Source of the DNA: CAYXSX01 sp964467925
GTDB taxonomy: Bacteria > Pseudomonadota > Alphaproteobacteria > Micavibrionales > Micavibrionaceae
Assembly (NCBI GenBank): GCA_964467925.1
Contig: CAYXSX010000008.1
Span: 1 to 64,000 of the forward strand
Direction: 5' to 3'
DNA length: 64,000 nt
Shown: positions 24,114 to 31,441 of the stretch, one piece after another
How positions within the stretch are numbered: position 1 is the first letter of the stretch
Layout of the letters: each line of letters opens with the position of its first letter
Notes under the pieces: generated by a model
The model's database searches: none
Seen by the model: only the letters and a program-made list of their open reading frames with translations
Told to the model about the DNA's origin: nothing
Translations under genes and position numbers: made by a program

Positions 24114-24189
24114 AGGGGTATAGCTCAGCTGGTAGAGCGACGGTCTCCAAAACCGTAGGTCGCGGGTTCAAGTCCTGCTGCCCCTGCCA
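24114..24189 (+). tRNA. trnW: tRNA-Trp (anticodon CCA)
   Basis: Complete 76-base cloverleaf. The acceptor AGGGGTA pairs with TGCCCCT, followed by discriminator G and an encoded CCA. The D arm is AGCTCAGCTGGTAGAGC, the anticodon loop TCTCCAAAA with CCA, and the T arm GCGGGTTCAAGTCCTGC. The first 40 bases are duplicated at 13073-13112. The element therefore supplies the 5' half and upstream sequence of the reconstituted gene, while the 3' half is chromosomal. The upstream sequence here, with TTGACG at 24066-24071 and only weak -10 matches, is element DNA and must now drive this tRNA. Confidence 0.97.
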
Positions 24190-24275
24190 CTTTCAGAATC
24201 CCGCTCGTCATTCACCAGTGCTCTTTATAAGGCCAAATTAATCCGCCTGAGCACTTGCTCGCTCTTTATATATCT

Positions 24276-24422
24276 TTAATGCAGCCACGCCCAAAACAGG
24301 GGAATCCAGATCAGCGAGGTGGTAAGCGTGCCCTTGACCGTCTGATAAGCGATCCACGCCCAGAACAGATTTTTAGCCGGTTTTTTAAATTTGAGCGCCT
24401 TAAGGTTCATCATTTTCATCAT
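24276..24422 (-). CDS. Small membrane protein, 48 residues
   Basis: A short frame starting MMKMMNLKALKFKKPAKNLF and ending IWIPLFWAWLH. A basic N-terminus is followed by a Trp-rich hydrophobic segment, as in single-span inner-membrane micro-proteins. No strong Shine-Dalgarno precedes it. An FNR-type palindrome at 24458-24471 lies 36 bases upstream of the start, shared with the divergent gene at 24506. That suggests low-oxygen control and a role near the cbb3 oxidase. Function unknown. Confidence 0.5.
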   Translation of the reverse strand: MMKMMNLKALKFKKPAKNLFWAWIAYQTVKGTLTTSLIWIPLFWAWLH

Positions 24423-24457
24423 GTCTGAATATGTAGCCGCCTTCAGAGCGAACGTAA

Positions 24458-24471
24458 TTGATGAAAGTCAA
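24458..24471. promoter_or_regulatory. FNR/FixK-type box between divergent genes
   Basis: TTGATGAAAGTCAA fits TTGAY-N4-RTCAA with one half TTGAT and the other GTCAA. It lies 35 bp before the ATG at 24506 and 36 bp before the divergent start at 24422. Confidence 0.75.
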
Positions 24472-24505
24472 TTTCAAGCTCTTTTAAAGCAAGCATACTG
24501 TGTTA

Positions 24506-24877
24506 ATGGATAATAGCGATCTGTTTCAAAAATATCTGGAAGTCTGCAATGAGGCGCTAGACGCTAACAGAGAGCGCTTCCCGTTCAAGCAGATTCTGGG
24601 CGCGGCGCGCGAGCACGCAACCACAGCCAGCAAGGTGGAGGTCTGCATCGTCGAGAACCTGCCTAGGGCGTCTTTCGTCATCGGTATCGAGAAAGATAAA
24701 ATCACCGGAGAGCCCAAAGAATCATGTGAAGAGGTTTGCGAAGGCTGCCGCTGTAACAAACAATGGCATGTGGCGCGCAGTTATCTTGAGGCGGTGGTTA
24801 AAAATCCGCAGGCCTACATAGATAACCCGGCGCGGATAGACTGGGAATGGCTATATAATACAGAAACCCAAGAATAA
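24506..24877 (+). CDS. Hypothetical protein with Cys cluster, 123 residues
   Basis: Unknown function. It starts MDNSDLFQKYLEVCNEALDA; a GTG two codons earlier (24500) is an alternative. It is soluble and helical, with the cluster CEEVCEGCRC at about residues 74-83, which could bind a metal or an iron-sulfur centre, followed by KQWHVARSYLEAVVKNP. The FNR-type box at 24458-24471 and the convergent FNR-family regulator gene 9 bp downstream suggest a role in low-oxygen physiology. Confidence 0.75.
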   Translation: MDNSDLFQKYLEVCNEALDANRERFPFKQILGAAREHATTASKVEVCIVENLPRASFVIGIEKDKITGEPKESCEEVCEGCRCNKQWHVARSYLEAVVKNPQAYIDNPARIDWEWLYNTETQE

Positions 24878-24886
24878 GGTTTGTTG

Positions 24887-25615
24887 CTATCCTTCCTTTA
24901 AATCGTTGCAGGGAAATTCGGATGAACACGCCGAGCAGGAAAAATCCGAAAGCTGTTCCAAATTATCTACATTAATCGTCGAGCCGGAAATCCTGATCCC
25001 GGTTGCATCGCGCAGTTTTGCCAGCGCGCGGGAAAACGTCTCCGGTTGCATGCCGAGGCGCGAGGCGACCACCGTTTTATCGTAAGGAAGATGAATGCTG
25101 ATCGGGCCTTGCGCGTTCTGATCCGTGAGCCGCAAAAGAAAACATCCGATACGCTGCGGCGCGTTTTGTAATGTGCGGTGCTCCAGCTCCTGATCCTGCT
25201 GGCGGCGGTAATTGGCCATGGAAGAAAGCATTTTCAAGGCGAATTTCGAATTACTTTCAATCTCCGCCTTGAGCAACCCTAGCGGCATGGAAATATATTC
25301 CAGAGGTTCTATCGCCTCGGCGCTGCAGGAATAAATATCATCCTCGAAAATACTGGTCTCGCCGAACATATGACCGGCGGTCAACGTATCCACCACAGCC
25401 TGCGTTCCGTCCAGCGTCTCACGGTAAAGCTTGACCCAGCCTTGCAGAATAATAAAAAACCGTGTTGCGGGGTCGTGAGTTAAAAAGAGAATCTTGCCCT
25501 TATCCACTTTTTGAATGCGCGAATCCGAGGCGAGCTTGTCGATAAAACCGTCCCCGCAAACCCGGAACAGGGATTTGCGCTTCAGCCTTTCTGAAATTTT
25601 ATCGGCTTCATTCAT
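24887..25615 (-). CDS. Crp/Fnr-family transcriptional regulator (FixK/Dnr-like)
   Basis: 242 residues from the ATG at 25615 (MNEADKISERLKRKSLFRVC); a TTG 13 codons upstream would lie inside the operator. The cyclic-nucleotide-binding-like beta roll has LFLTHDPATRFFIILQGWVK and MFGETSIFEDD. The C-terminal HTH has VVASRLGMQPETFSRALAKL, where E-x-x-SR is the FNR-class recognition signature for TTGAT half sites. The four N-terminal FNR cysteines are absent. Instead there is a C-terminal CSACSSEFPC. It diverges from the cbb3 cluster across a perfect FNR box, so it probably activates ccoNOQP and regulates itself. Confidence 0.92.
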   Translation of the reverse strand: MNEADKISERLKRKSLFRVCGDGFIDKLASDSRIQKVDKGKILFLTHDPATRFFIILQGWVKLYRETLDGTQAVVDTLTAGHMFGETSIFEDDIYSCSAEAIEPLEYISMPLGLLKAEIESNSKFALKMLSSMANYRRQQDQELEHRTLQNAPQRIGCFLLRLTDQNAQGPISIHLPYDKTVVASRLGMQPETFSRALAKLRDATGIRISGSTINVDNLEQLSDFSCSACSSEFPCNDLKEG

Positions 25616-25640
25616 AACGGTTTTGTTTTGTAACCCCAAA

Positions 25641-25654
25641 TTGACATTAGTCAA
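25641..25654. promoter_or_regulatory. FNR/FixK-type box upstream of the cbb3 block
   Basis: TTGACATTAGTCAA, a perfect TTGAC-N4-GTCAA palindrome, lies between the regulator start (25615) and the TauE/SafE-like gene (25719). It can control both directions. Confidence 0.85.
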
Positions 25655-25718
25655 GGTGTATACACACCAGTCTTACGATAATAACGGGTAAGTATATTAA
25701 AACCAGCTAAACACATAA

Positions 25719-26441
25719 ATGATGCCCATAGAATTTTTATCCTCGCTCAGCGGCTGTTTGCACGGGATTACCGTTTCGCACGGACTCCCCTTAAGCATGT
25801 TTTTCGCCGGGCTGGTGGGCGGACTGGGCCATTGTTCTTTCATGTGCGGGCCGTTTGTCCTGTCCCAAACGGACAGTCTGACAAGAATGCGCGATTCCCT
25901 TTTAATCCCCTATCATGCGGGTCGCATCACCACGTATGCACTTATGGCCGCGTTTTTATCGGGCGTCCTGAACATCGCCTTTTTGTTTCTACCCATAAGG
26001 GGATTCGTTATTGCGCCCATGCTGATACTGGCGGGGATAATCTTTCTGATCAGCGCCTTTCCGGTCGCAGCCCGCATCTTCCCCTGGGCCGCACGCATCA
26101 AGGTCGGGGTTCCCTACCGCATCCTGTCCGGCGCGGTCACAAAAATTTCCGGGCGTAAAAGCGCGCTTAAACAATATTCCCTCGGACTGCTGCTCGGCTT
26201 TATGCCCTGCGGCCTCGTCTTGTCTGCTTTGCTCGCCGCCTCCACAGCGCCCAGCTCTTTTCAGGCCGGGCTCGCTATGGCGGCCTTCGGCGCGGGAACG
26301 ATGCCGGCGCTGATCGCCACCGCGCTGGGAGGGCGAGCGCTGCAAGCAAAATACCCGCGGGCAATGAAAAGGGTAACGCAAGGAATGATGGTCTGGAGCG
26401 GCCTCTGGCTCTTCGCTCTGGCCGGAATGGTTTTAATATAA
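25719..26441 (+). CDS. TauE/SafE- or DsbD-like membrane protein of the cbb3 cluster
   Basis: 240 residues, about six membrane segments. Near the N-terminus is GLVGGLGHCSFMCGPF, a His-Cys-x3-Cys motif typical of the SafE/'heavy-metal transport' family found beside cco genes. A second signature, LGLLLGFMPCGLVLSALLAA, resembles the CcdA/DsbD transmembrane Pro-Cys motif. Such proteins are thought to move copper or reducing power for cytochrome oxidase or cytochrome c maturation; the exact substrate is not shown here. It is the first gene after the FNR box, 15 bp before ccoN. Start at 25719 or the next ATG. Confidence 0.85.
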   Translation: MMPIEFLSSLSGCLHGITVSHGLPLSMFFAGLVGGLGHCSFMCGPFVLSQTDSLTRMRDSLLIPYHAGRITTYALMAAFLSGVLNIAFLFLPIRGFVIAPMLILAGIIFLISAFPVAARIFPWAARIKVGVPYRILSGAVTKISGRKSALKQYSLGLLLGFMPCGLVLSALLAASTAPSSFQAGLAMAAFGAGTMPALIATALGGRALQAKYPRAMKRVTQGMMVWSGLWLFALAGMVLI

Positions 26442-26456
26442 AAAGGAAATCAATAG

Positions 26457-27947
26457 ATGAACGCGCTAATTGCAACCGATAAACTCGAGTATAATTACGA
26501 CATCATAAGGCTCTTTACCCTCGCCACCTGTTTCTGGGGCGTGGTGGGTATGCTGGTCGGCGTTGTGATCGCCCTGCAAATGGCGTTCCCCGACCTTAAC
26601 TTAGAGCCGTATCTTACCTTCGGTCGGTTGCGCCCGCTGCACACCTCGGCGGTGATTTTCGCCTTTGGCGGCAACGCGCTTTTCGCCACCAGCTATTACG
26701 TGGTGCAGCGCACCTGCCGCGTCCGGCTGTGGGGCGATAAATGGGCGAATTTCACCTTCTGGGGCTATCAGCTTTTTATCGCCATGGCAGGGCTGGGCTA
26801 CGTTCTGGGCGTTACGCAAGCCAAGGAATACGCCGAGCCGGAATGGTATGCTGATATCTGGCTAACCATTGTATGGGTTTCCTACCTGCTCGTTTACATG
26901 ATGACCGTCATCAAACGTAAAGAGCCTCATTTATACGTCGCCAACTGGTTCTTCCTCGCGTTCATTATCACGGTCGCGGTTCTGCACCTTGGCAACAACC
27001 TCAGCCTGCCCGTAGATTTTCGTTTCGCCAAAAGCTACTCCGTCCCCGCAGGCGTACAAAGCGCAATGATCCAGTGGTGGTACGGCCATAATGCCGTCGG
27101 GTTTTTCCTGACCGCCGGGTTCCTCGGCATGATGTATTACTTCGTGCCCAAGCGGGCCGAACGCCCGGTTTATTCCTACCGTCTGTCCATAGTACACTTC
27201 TGGTCGCTGATTTTCATCTATATCTGGGCGGGGCCGCACCATTTGCACTACACCGCTCTGCCCGACTGGGCCCAGACGCTGGGCATGACCTTTTCCATCA
27301 TGCTCTGGATGCCGAGCTGGGGCGGCATGATCAACGGCATGATGACGCTCTCCGGCGCGTGGCACAAACTGCGCAAAGACCCGGTGCTCCAGTTTATGAT
27401 CGTTTCTCTCGCCTTCTACGGGATGAGCACTTTCGAAGGGCCGCTTATGTCGATCCGCGCCGTCAATTCCCTGTCCCACTATACGGACTGGACGATCGGT
27501 CACGTGCATTCCGGCGCACTGGGTTGGGTCGGGTTCATCACCTTCGGATGTCTCTATTACCTTGTTCCCAAACTCTGGAACCGCGAGGAAGTCTATTCCC
27601 TGAAACTCGTGCGCCTGCACCTGTGGGTGGCCACGCTGGGCATCGTGCTTTACATCACCGCGATGTGGGTTTCCGGCATCATGCAGGGCCTGATGTGGCG
27701 CTCCTATAACGAGCTTGGTTTCCTGAACTACTCATTCGTGGAAACAGTCGCGGCCATGCATCCATACTATCTCATCCGCGCTCTGGGCGGCCTGCTTTAC
27801 TTGAGCGGCGCGCTGATCATGTGCTACAACTTCTACCGCACGATCAAGGGTGATGTCGCATCCGCCGAAGTCGATAAAGATGGTAATCCCAGAACTGCCG
27901 TAAACACAAAAGCCGGGCAGGCCTCGTCTGCCGTAGCGGCAGAATAA
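26457..27947 (+). CDS. ccoN: cbb3-type cytochrome c oxidase subunit I
   Basis: 496 residues, 12-segment haem-copper catalytic subunit that reduces oxygen at low concentration. Conserved His are in RLRPLHTSAVIFAFGGNALF, the CuB-region QWWYGHNAVGFFLTAGFLG, WAGPHHLHYTALPDWAQTLG and YTDWTIGHVHSGALGWVGFI. The start has AAGGAAA upstream. It opens the ccoNOQP operon. Confidence 0.97.
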   Translation: MNALIATDKLEYNYDIIRLFTLATCFWGVVGMLVGVVIALQMAFPDLNLEPYLTFGRLRPLHTSAVIFAFGGNALFATSYYVVQRTCRVRLWGDKWANFTFWGYQLFIAMAGLGYVLGVTQAKEYAEPEWYADIWLTIVWVSYLLVYMMTVIKRKEPHLYVANWFFLAFIITVAVLHLGNNLSLPVDFRFAKSYSVPAGVQSAMIQWWYGHNAVGFFLTAGFLGMMYYFVPKRAERPVYSYRLSIVHFWSLIFIYIWAGPHHLHYTALPDWAQTLGMTFSIMLWMPSWGGMINGMMTLSGAWHKLRKDPVLQFMIVSLAFYGMSTFEGPLMSIRAVNSLSHYTDWTIGHVHSGALGWVGFITFGCLYYLVPKLWNREEVYSLKLVRLHLWVATLGIVLYITAMWVSGIMQGLMWRSYNELGFLNYSFVETVAAMHPYYLIRALGGLLYLSGALIMCYNFYRTIKGDVASAEVDKDGNPRTAVNTKAGQASSAVAAE

Positions 27948-27966
27948 TGCAAGGAGCCCGCAATAA

Positions 27967-28734
27967 ATGAACCCCTTAAAGAAACACGAATTCCTGGAAA
28001 AAAACTCGGTCGTTTTGCTGATCGCGATTATCATGACAGTGCTGATCGGCGGGATTATCGAGATCATTCCTCTTTTCCGCGCCGAAACGGTCATCGAACC
28101 TGTGGAAGGCGTGCGGCCCTATACCCCTCTCGAGCTTGCGGGCTATAACATTTACCTACGTGAGGGCTGTTATAATTGCCACTCGCAACAGATCCGCCCG
28201 TTACGTGACGAGGTCGCGCGCTACGGCCACTACTCCCTTGCCGCCGAAAGCATGTACGACCACCCGTTCCAATGGGGTTCCAAACGCACCGGGCCTGATC
28301 TGGCGCGCGTGGGCAAAAAATATTCCGATGAATGGCATGTGGCGCATATGGTTGACCCGCGCTCCGTCGTGCCGGAATCGATCATGCCGAGCTACAGCTT
28401 CCTGATGCATAACGGCGCCAAACTCTATGATCTGGGCGATCACCTTAAGGCGCTTAAGGCCGTAGGCGTTCCCTATAGCATCGAGATGATTGAGAACGCT
28501 GCAAAGGATGCCGCAAAACAAGCGACGGGCGAACCCCGCGCCGATACGTCCGGGCTTACAGAAAGATACGGCGAGAAAGTCGCGGCCCGCGATTTCGACG
28601 GCCAGCCGGAGTTGATCTCCGAAATGGATGCGCTGATCGCCTATCTTCAGGTGCTCGGCACGATGGTGGATTTCCAGGCGGCGAAGGAAGTCGAAGATGA
28701 AATGAACGCCAAAAACACAGGGGTTGGTCAATGA
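27967..28734 (+). CDS. ccoO: cbb3-type cytochrome c oxidase subunit II (mono-haem)
   Basis: 255 residues. It is an N-terminally anchored membrane cytochrome c that passes electrons to CcoN. It has one membrane segment (VVLLIAIIMTVLIGGIIEII), the haem c site GCYNCHSQQIRPLRDE (about residue 68), and RTGPDLARVGKKYSDEWHVA with the axial Met region SIMPSYSFL. AGGAG precedes the ATG. The stop overlaps the ccoQ start. Confidence 0.97.
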   Translation: MNPLKKHEFLEKNSVVLLIAIIMTVLIGGIIEIIPLFRAETVIEPVEGVRPYTPLELAGYNIYLREGCYNCHSQQIRPLRDEVARYGHYSLAAESMYDHPFQWGSKRTGPDLARVGKKYSDEWHVAHMVDPRSVVPESIMPSYSFLMHNGAKLYDLGDHLKALKAVGVPYSIEMIENAAKDAAKQATGEPRADTSGLTERYGEKVAARDFDGQPELISEMDALIAYLQVLGTMVDFQAAKEVEDEMNAKNTGVGQ

Positions 28735-28886
28735 AAGAAGCCTTTGCCGATCCCATGCTGGGCCTTGCGGGCCTGCTGATATTCGTCACGTTTTTCGCGG
28801 CGCTTTTGATATGGGTGCTGCGACCCGGAATGAAAGAGAAATTCAAGGAACACGGAAATATACCGCTGGAGGATGACAAGTTATGA
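28731..28886 (+). CDS. ccoQ: cbb3-type oxidase subunit CcoQ
   Basis: 51 residues. It starts MKEAFADPMLGLAGLLIFVT, with one membrane segment followed by a charged tail (RPGMKEKFKEHGNIPLEDD). The start overlaps ccoO by 4 bases and the stop overlaps ccoP by 4 bases (ATGA both sides). CcoQ stabilises the oxidase complex, particularly on exposure to oxygen. Size, single span and position make the call safe. Confidence 0.92.
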   Translation: MKEAFADPMLGLAGLLIFVTFFAALLIWVLRPGMKEKFKEHGNIPLEDDKL

Positions 28887-29833
28887 ACGAAGAAGACAAA
28901 AAGAAAAATGAGATAGACGAGCTTTCCGGCGTTGAAACCACCGGCCATGAATGGGACGGGCTGAAAGAGCTCAACAATCCCCTGCCGCGCTGGTGGGTAT
29001 GGGTTTTCCTGATCACCTGCATCTGGTCTTTCTGGTATTTCATCGTCTATCCGTCATGGCCCATCCCCGGCGGTGCAACGAAAGGTACGGGCGGTTACAC
29101 GCAGTTCAAGGAACTCGAAGCATCGCAGAATGAAATCGTAGAGAGGCAAAAAACCTATCTCGAAAACTTCGAAAAATCTTCTTTCGAAGAAATCTTGAAC
29201 GACCCAGCCCTTTACGCTTTCGCCATAGCCGGCGGTGCGGCGGCATTCAAGGAAAACTGCGCTCAGTGCCATGGTAGCGGCGGCGCAGGCGGCAAAGGCT
29301 TTCCCAATTTAAACGACGACGACTGGCTGTGGGGCGGCCGCATCGACGATATCCACACCACGCTCAAACACGGCGTGCGGGTTCAGAACGATTACGATAC
29401 CCGTATTTCCCAGATGCCCGCATTCGGCAAAGAGGGACTGCTCAAGCGCGAAGAAATCAATCAGGTCGTCGATTACGTAATGGTTCTGGGCGGCGGCGAA
29501 AACCTGCAGGCCCTGCCCGGCCATAAAATCTTTCAGGAAAACTGCGCCTCCTGCCACGGCGCAAGCGGCAAGGGCGACCGGAATGTCGGCGCACCCAACT
29601 TGACCGATTCCATTTGGCTTTACGGTGGCACGCGGGCCGACATATTCGAAAGCATCTATAACGCGCGCGCAGGCATGATGCCCGCGTGGAAAGACCGCCT
29701 CGACGAAAACACCATCCGCCAGCTTGTCATTTACGTGCACGAGCTTGGCGGCGGTGAAGCGCCCGCCCTGAAAAAGGCGACGGCAAAAGAAGCGCCCAAG
29801 GTGCAAGCAAAGGAAGCGGAGAATGACCAGTGA
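28883..29833 (+). CDS. ccoP: cbb3-type cytochrome c oxidase subunit III (di-haem)
   Basis: 316 residues. The N-terminal cytosolic part contains TGHEWDGLKELNNPLPRWWV, followed by a membrane segment and two cytochrome c domains. Haem sites are CAQCHGSG (about residue 126) and CASCHGAS (about 221); axial Met candidates are in ISQMPAFG and AGMMPAWK. CcoP takes electrons from soluble or membrane cytochrome c. The C-terminus has a Lys/Ala-rich tail. It overlaps ccoG by 11 bases. Confidence 0.97.
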   Translation: MNEEDKKKNEIDELSGVETTGHEWDGLKELNNPLPRWWVWVFLITCIWSFWYFIVYPSWPIPGGATKGTGGYTQFKELEASQNEIVERQKTYLENFEKSSFEEILNDPALYAFAIAGGAAAFKENCAQCHGSGGAGGKGFPNLNDDDWLWGGRIDDIHTTLKHGVRVQNDYDTRISQMPAFGKEGLLKREEINQVVDYVMVLGGGENLQALPGHKIFQENCASCHGASGKGDRNVGAPNLTDSIWLYGGTRADIFESIYNARAGMMPAWKDRLDENTIRQLVIYVHELGGGEAPALKKATAKEAPKVQAKEAENDQ

Positions 29834-31235
29834 CATCCAGCTTTTTAAAAAGCAGGAACGCATATATCCCAAGCGGGTTTCAGGCAGGTACCGGAACCTG
29901 AAATGGGTGGCGATGGTGGTATGCCTCGCCATTTACTATCTCGTGCCCTTCATCCGCTGGGATCGCGGACCGTACCTCCCCGATCAGGCGGTGCTGATCG
30001 ACCTTGCCCACGGTCGCGCCTACTGGTTCTGGATCGAGATATGGCCGCAGGAGGTTTACATCCTCACCGGCATTCTGATCTTCGCCGCTATCGGACTATT
30101 CTTTATCACGGCGCTGTTCGGTCGTGTGTGGTGCGGTTATTTATGCTTCCAGACGGTGTGGACGGACTTGTTTGTCTGGGTCGAACGCATCGTGCAGGGC
30201 GACCGCACCAAGCGCAAAAGACTGCGCGAGGGGCCGTGGACATGGGAAAAAATCTATAAAATGGCGATCACTCACGCCATCTGGCTTGTCATCGCATGGT
30301 GCACGGCGGGCTCCTTCGTGCTGTATTTCAACGACGCGCCCACACTGGTCAAAAGCTTTTTCGAACTCAACGTCTCTCCCACCGTGCTGGGATTTATCGG
30401 CGGGCTTACCTTTATGACCTATCTGATGGCGGGGTTCGCGCGCGAACAGGTCTGCACCTATATGTGCCCCTATGCGCGGTTTCAGTCCGCGATGTTCGAC
30501 AAGGATACTCTGATTATCGGATACGACACCGCCCGCGGCGAACCGCGCGGCAGCCACAAAAAAGGCGATAGCTGGGAAGGTCGTGGCCATTGTATCGACT
30601 GCACCGCCTGCGTTCAGGTCTGCCCCATGGGCATCGACATCCGCGAGGGGCTGCAGATGGAATGCATCGCCTGCGGCCTTTGCGTCGATGCCTGCGACGA
30701 CATCATGACGAAAATCGATCTGCCCAAGGGGCTCATCCGCTACGATACCGAGCGCAGGCTGGAGGAAAAAACCACAGGCAAGATGGGCGCGCTGCACCTT
30801 ATGCGCCCGCGCACGATTTATTACGCCTGTGTCCTTGCCGCAGTCGGCGGGCTGATGCTTTTTGCGCTTCTAAGCCGCCCGCCGGTGGAGATGAACGTCC
30901 TGCACGACCGCAATCCCCTTTTCGTCCAGCTTTCGACCGGTGAAATCCGCAACGGCTATAATATTAAAATTCTCAACAAAACGCATGAGCCTGGAACCTA
31001 TCATCTAAGCGTCGCGGAATTGCCGGATGCGAAAATCGACGTCGGCGGCGCGGGTGAAATGAGTGCGGAAAAAATCTTCGTCCCCGCCAACAGCGTGGGG
31101 CAGTTCCGCATTTTCGTGCACGCGCCGCTCAGCCCGCAAGACCCGAAAGAAATCCGTTTCAACGTGCGCGATCTGGACAGCGGATATGAAACACAGCACG
31201 AAACCATGTTTATATCGGAAAGGCCCCGCGGATGA
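29823..31235 (+). CDS. ccoG: Cytochrome oxidase assembly iron-sulfur protein CcoG (FixG/RdxA)
   Basis: 470 residues. A polytopic membrane protein with two 4Fe-4S motifs: CIDCTACVQVCPMGIDI and CIACGLCVDACDD. The N-terminal membrane part has RVWCGYLCFQTVWTDLFVWV. The C-terminal periplasmic Ig-like FixG domain starts near RPPVEMNVLHDRNPLFVQLS. CcoG acts in copper reduction and handling for cbb3 assembly. It overlaps ccoP at the start and ccoH by 4 bases at the end. Confidence 0.96.
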   Translation: MTSDIQLFKKQERIYPKRVSGRYRNLKWVAMVVCLAIYYLVPFIRWDRGPYLPDQAVLIDLAHGRAYWFWIEIWPQEVYILTGILIFAAIGLFFITALFGRVWCGYLCFQTVWTDLFVWVERIVQGDRTKRKRLREGPWTWEKIYKMAITHAIWLVIAWCTAGSFVLYFNDAPTLVKSFFELNVSPTVLGFIGGLTFMTYLMAGFAREQVCTYMCPYARFQSAMFDKDTLIIGYDTARGEPRGSHKKGDSWEGRGHCIDCTACVQVCPMGIDIREGLQMECIACGLCVDACDDIMTKIDLPKGLIRYDTERRLEEKTTGKMGALHLMRPRTIYYACVLAAVGGLMLFALLSRPPVEMNVLHDRNPLFVQLSTGEIRNGYNIKILNKTHEPGTYHLSVAELPDAKIDVGGAGEMSAEKIFVPANSVGQFRIFVHAPLSPQDPKEIRFNVRDLDSGYETQHETMFISERPRG

Positions 31236-31441
31236 GCGACCAAGCCACACAATCAAAAAAAGATGGCCGCAGATTTTTCCTTATCCTGTTCGGCTTTTTC
31301 GTGATCTTTGCCAGCGTAGATGCCTTCTTCGTTTACAAGGCACTTTCGACCAACACGGGCGTCGTTTCCGAAAACGCCTATGAACAGGGCCTGCGCTATA
31401 ACGACATTCTGGCCGAAGCGAAAAAGCGCCATGAAAAATGA
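31232..31441 (+). CDS. ccoH: CcoH (FixH) family protein, short form
   Basis: 69 residues. It begins with a basic cytosolic end and one membrane segment (FFLILFGFFVIFASVDAFFV). It then has the family signature YKALSTNTGVVSENAYEQGL followed by RYNDILAEAKKRHEK. Usual FixH/CcoH proteins are about 150-170 residues with a periplasmic beta domain after this point; here the stop comes right after the signature. ccoI starts 11 bases before this stop, so the short form is built into the operon and not an obvious recent break. Confidence 0.85.
   Translation: MSDQATQSKKDGRRFFLILFGFFVIFASVDAFFVYKALSTNTGVVSENAYEQGLRYNDILAEAKKRHEK

Larger units (their letters stand above)
13113..24153. mobile_element. Integrative element in tRNA-Trp, about 11.04 kb
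   Basis: It is bounded by the 40-bp direct repeat 13073-13112 / 24114-24153, the 5' half of tRNA-Trp, and has a tyrosine integrase next to the left junction. TGTCACCTA-type motifs occur inside both ends. Gene content: int, xre, HNH nuclease, an 80-residue protein, an exported protein, a small gene, a PriCT/AAA ATPase, a primase-polymerase, an AlpA-like regulator, a 112-residue protein and a single-chain restriction-modification enzyme. It is visibly more AT-rich than the flanks. No capsid, tail, portal, terminase, relaxase or type IV secretion gene is present. That suits a satellite or an autonomously replicating integrative island. Confidence 0.93.
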
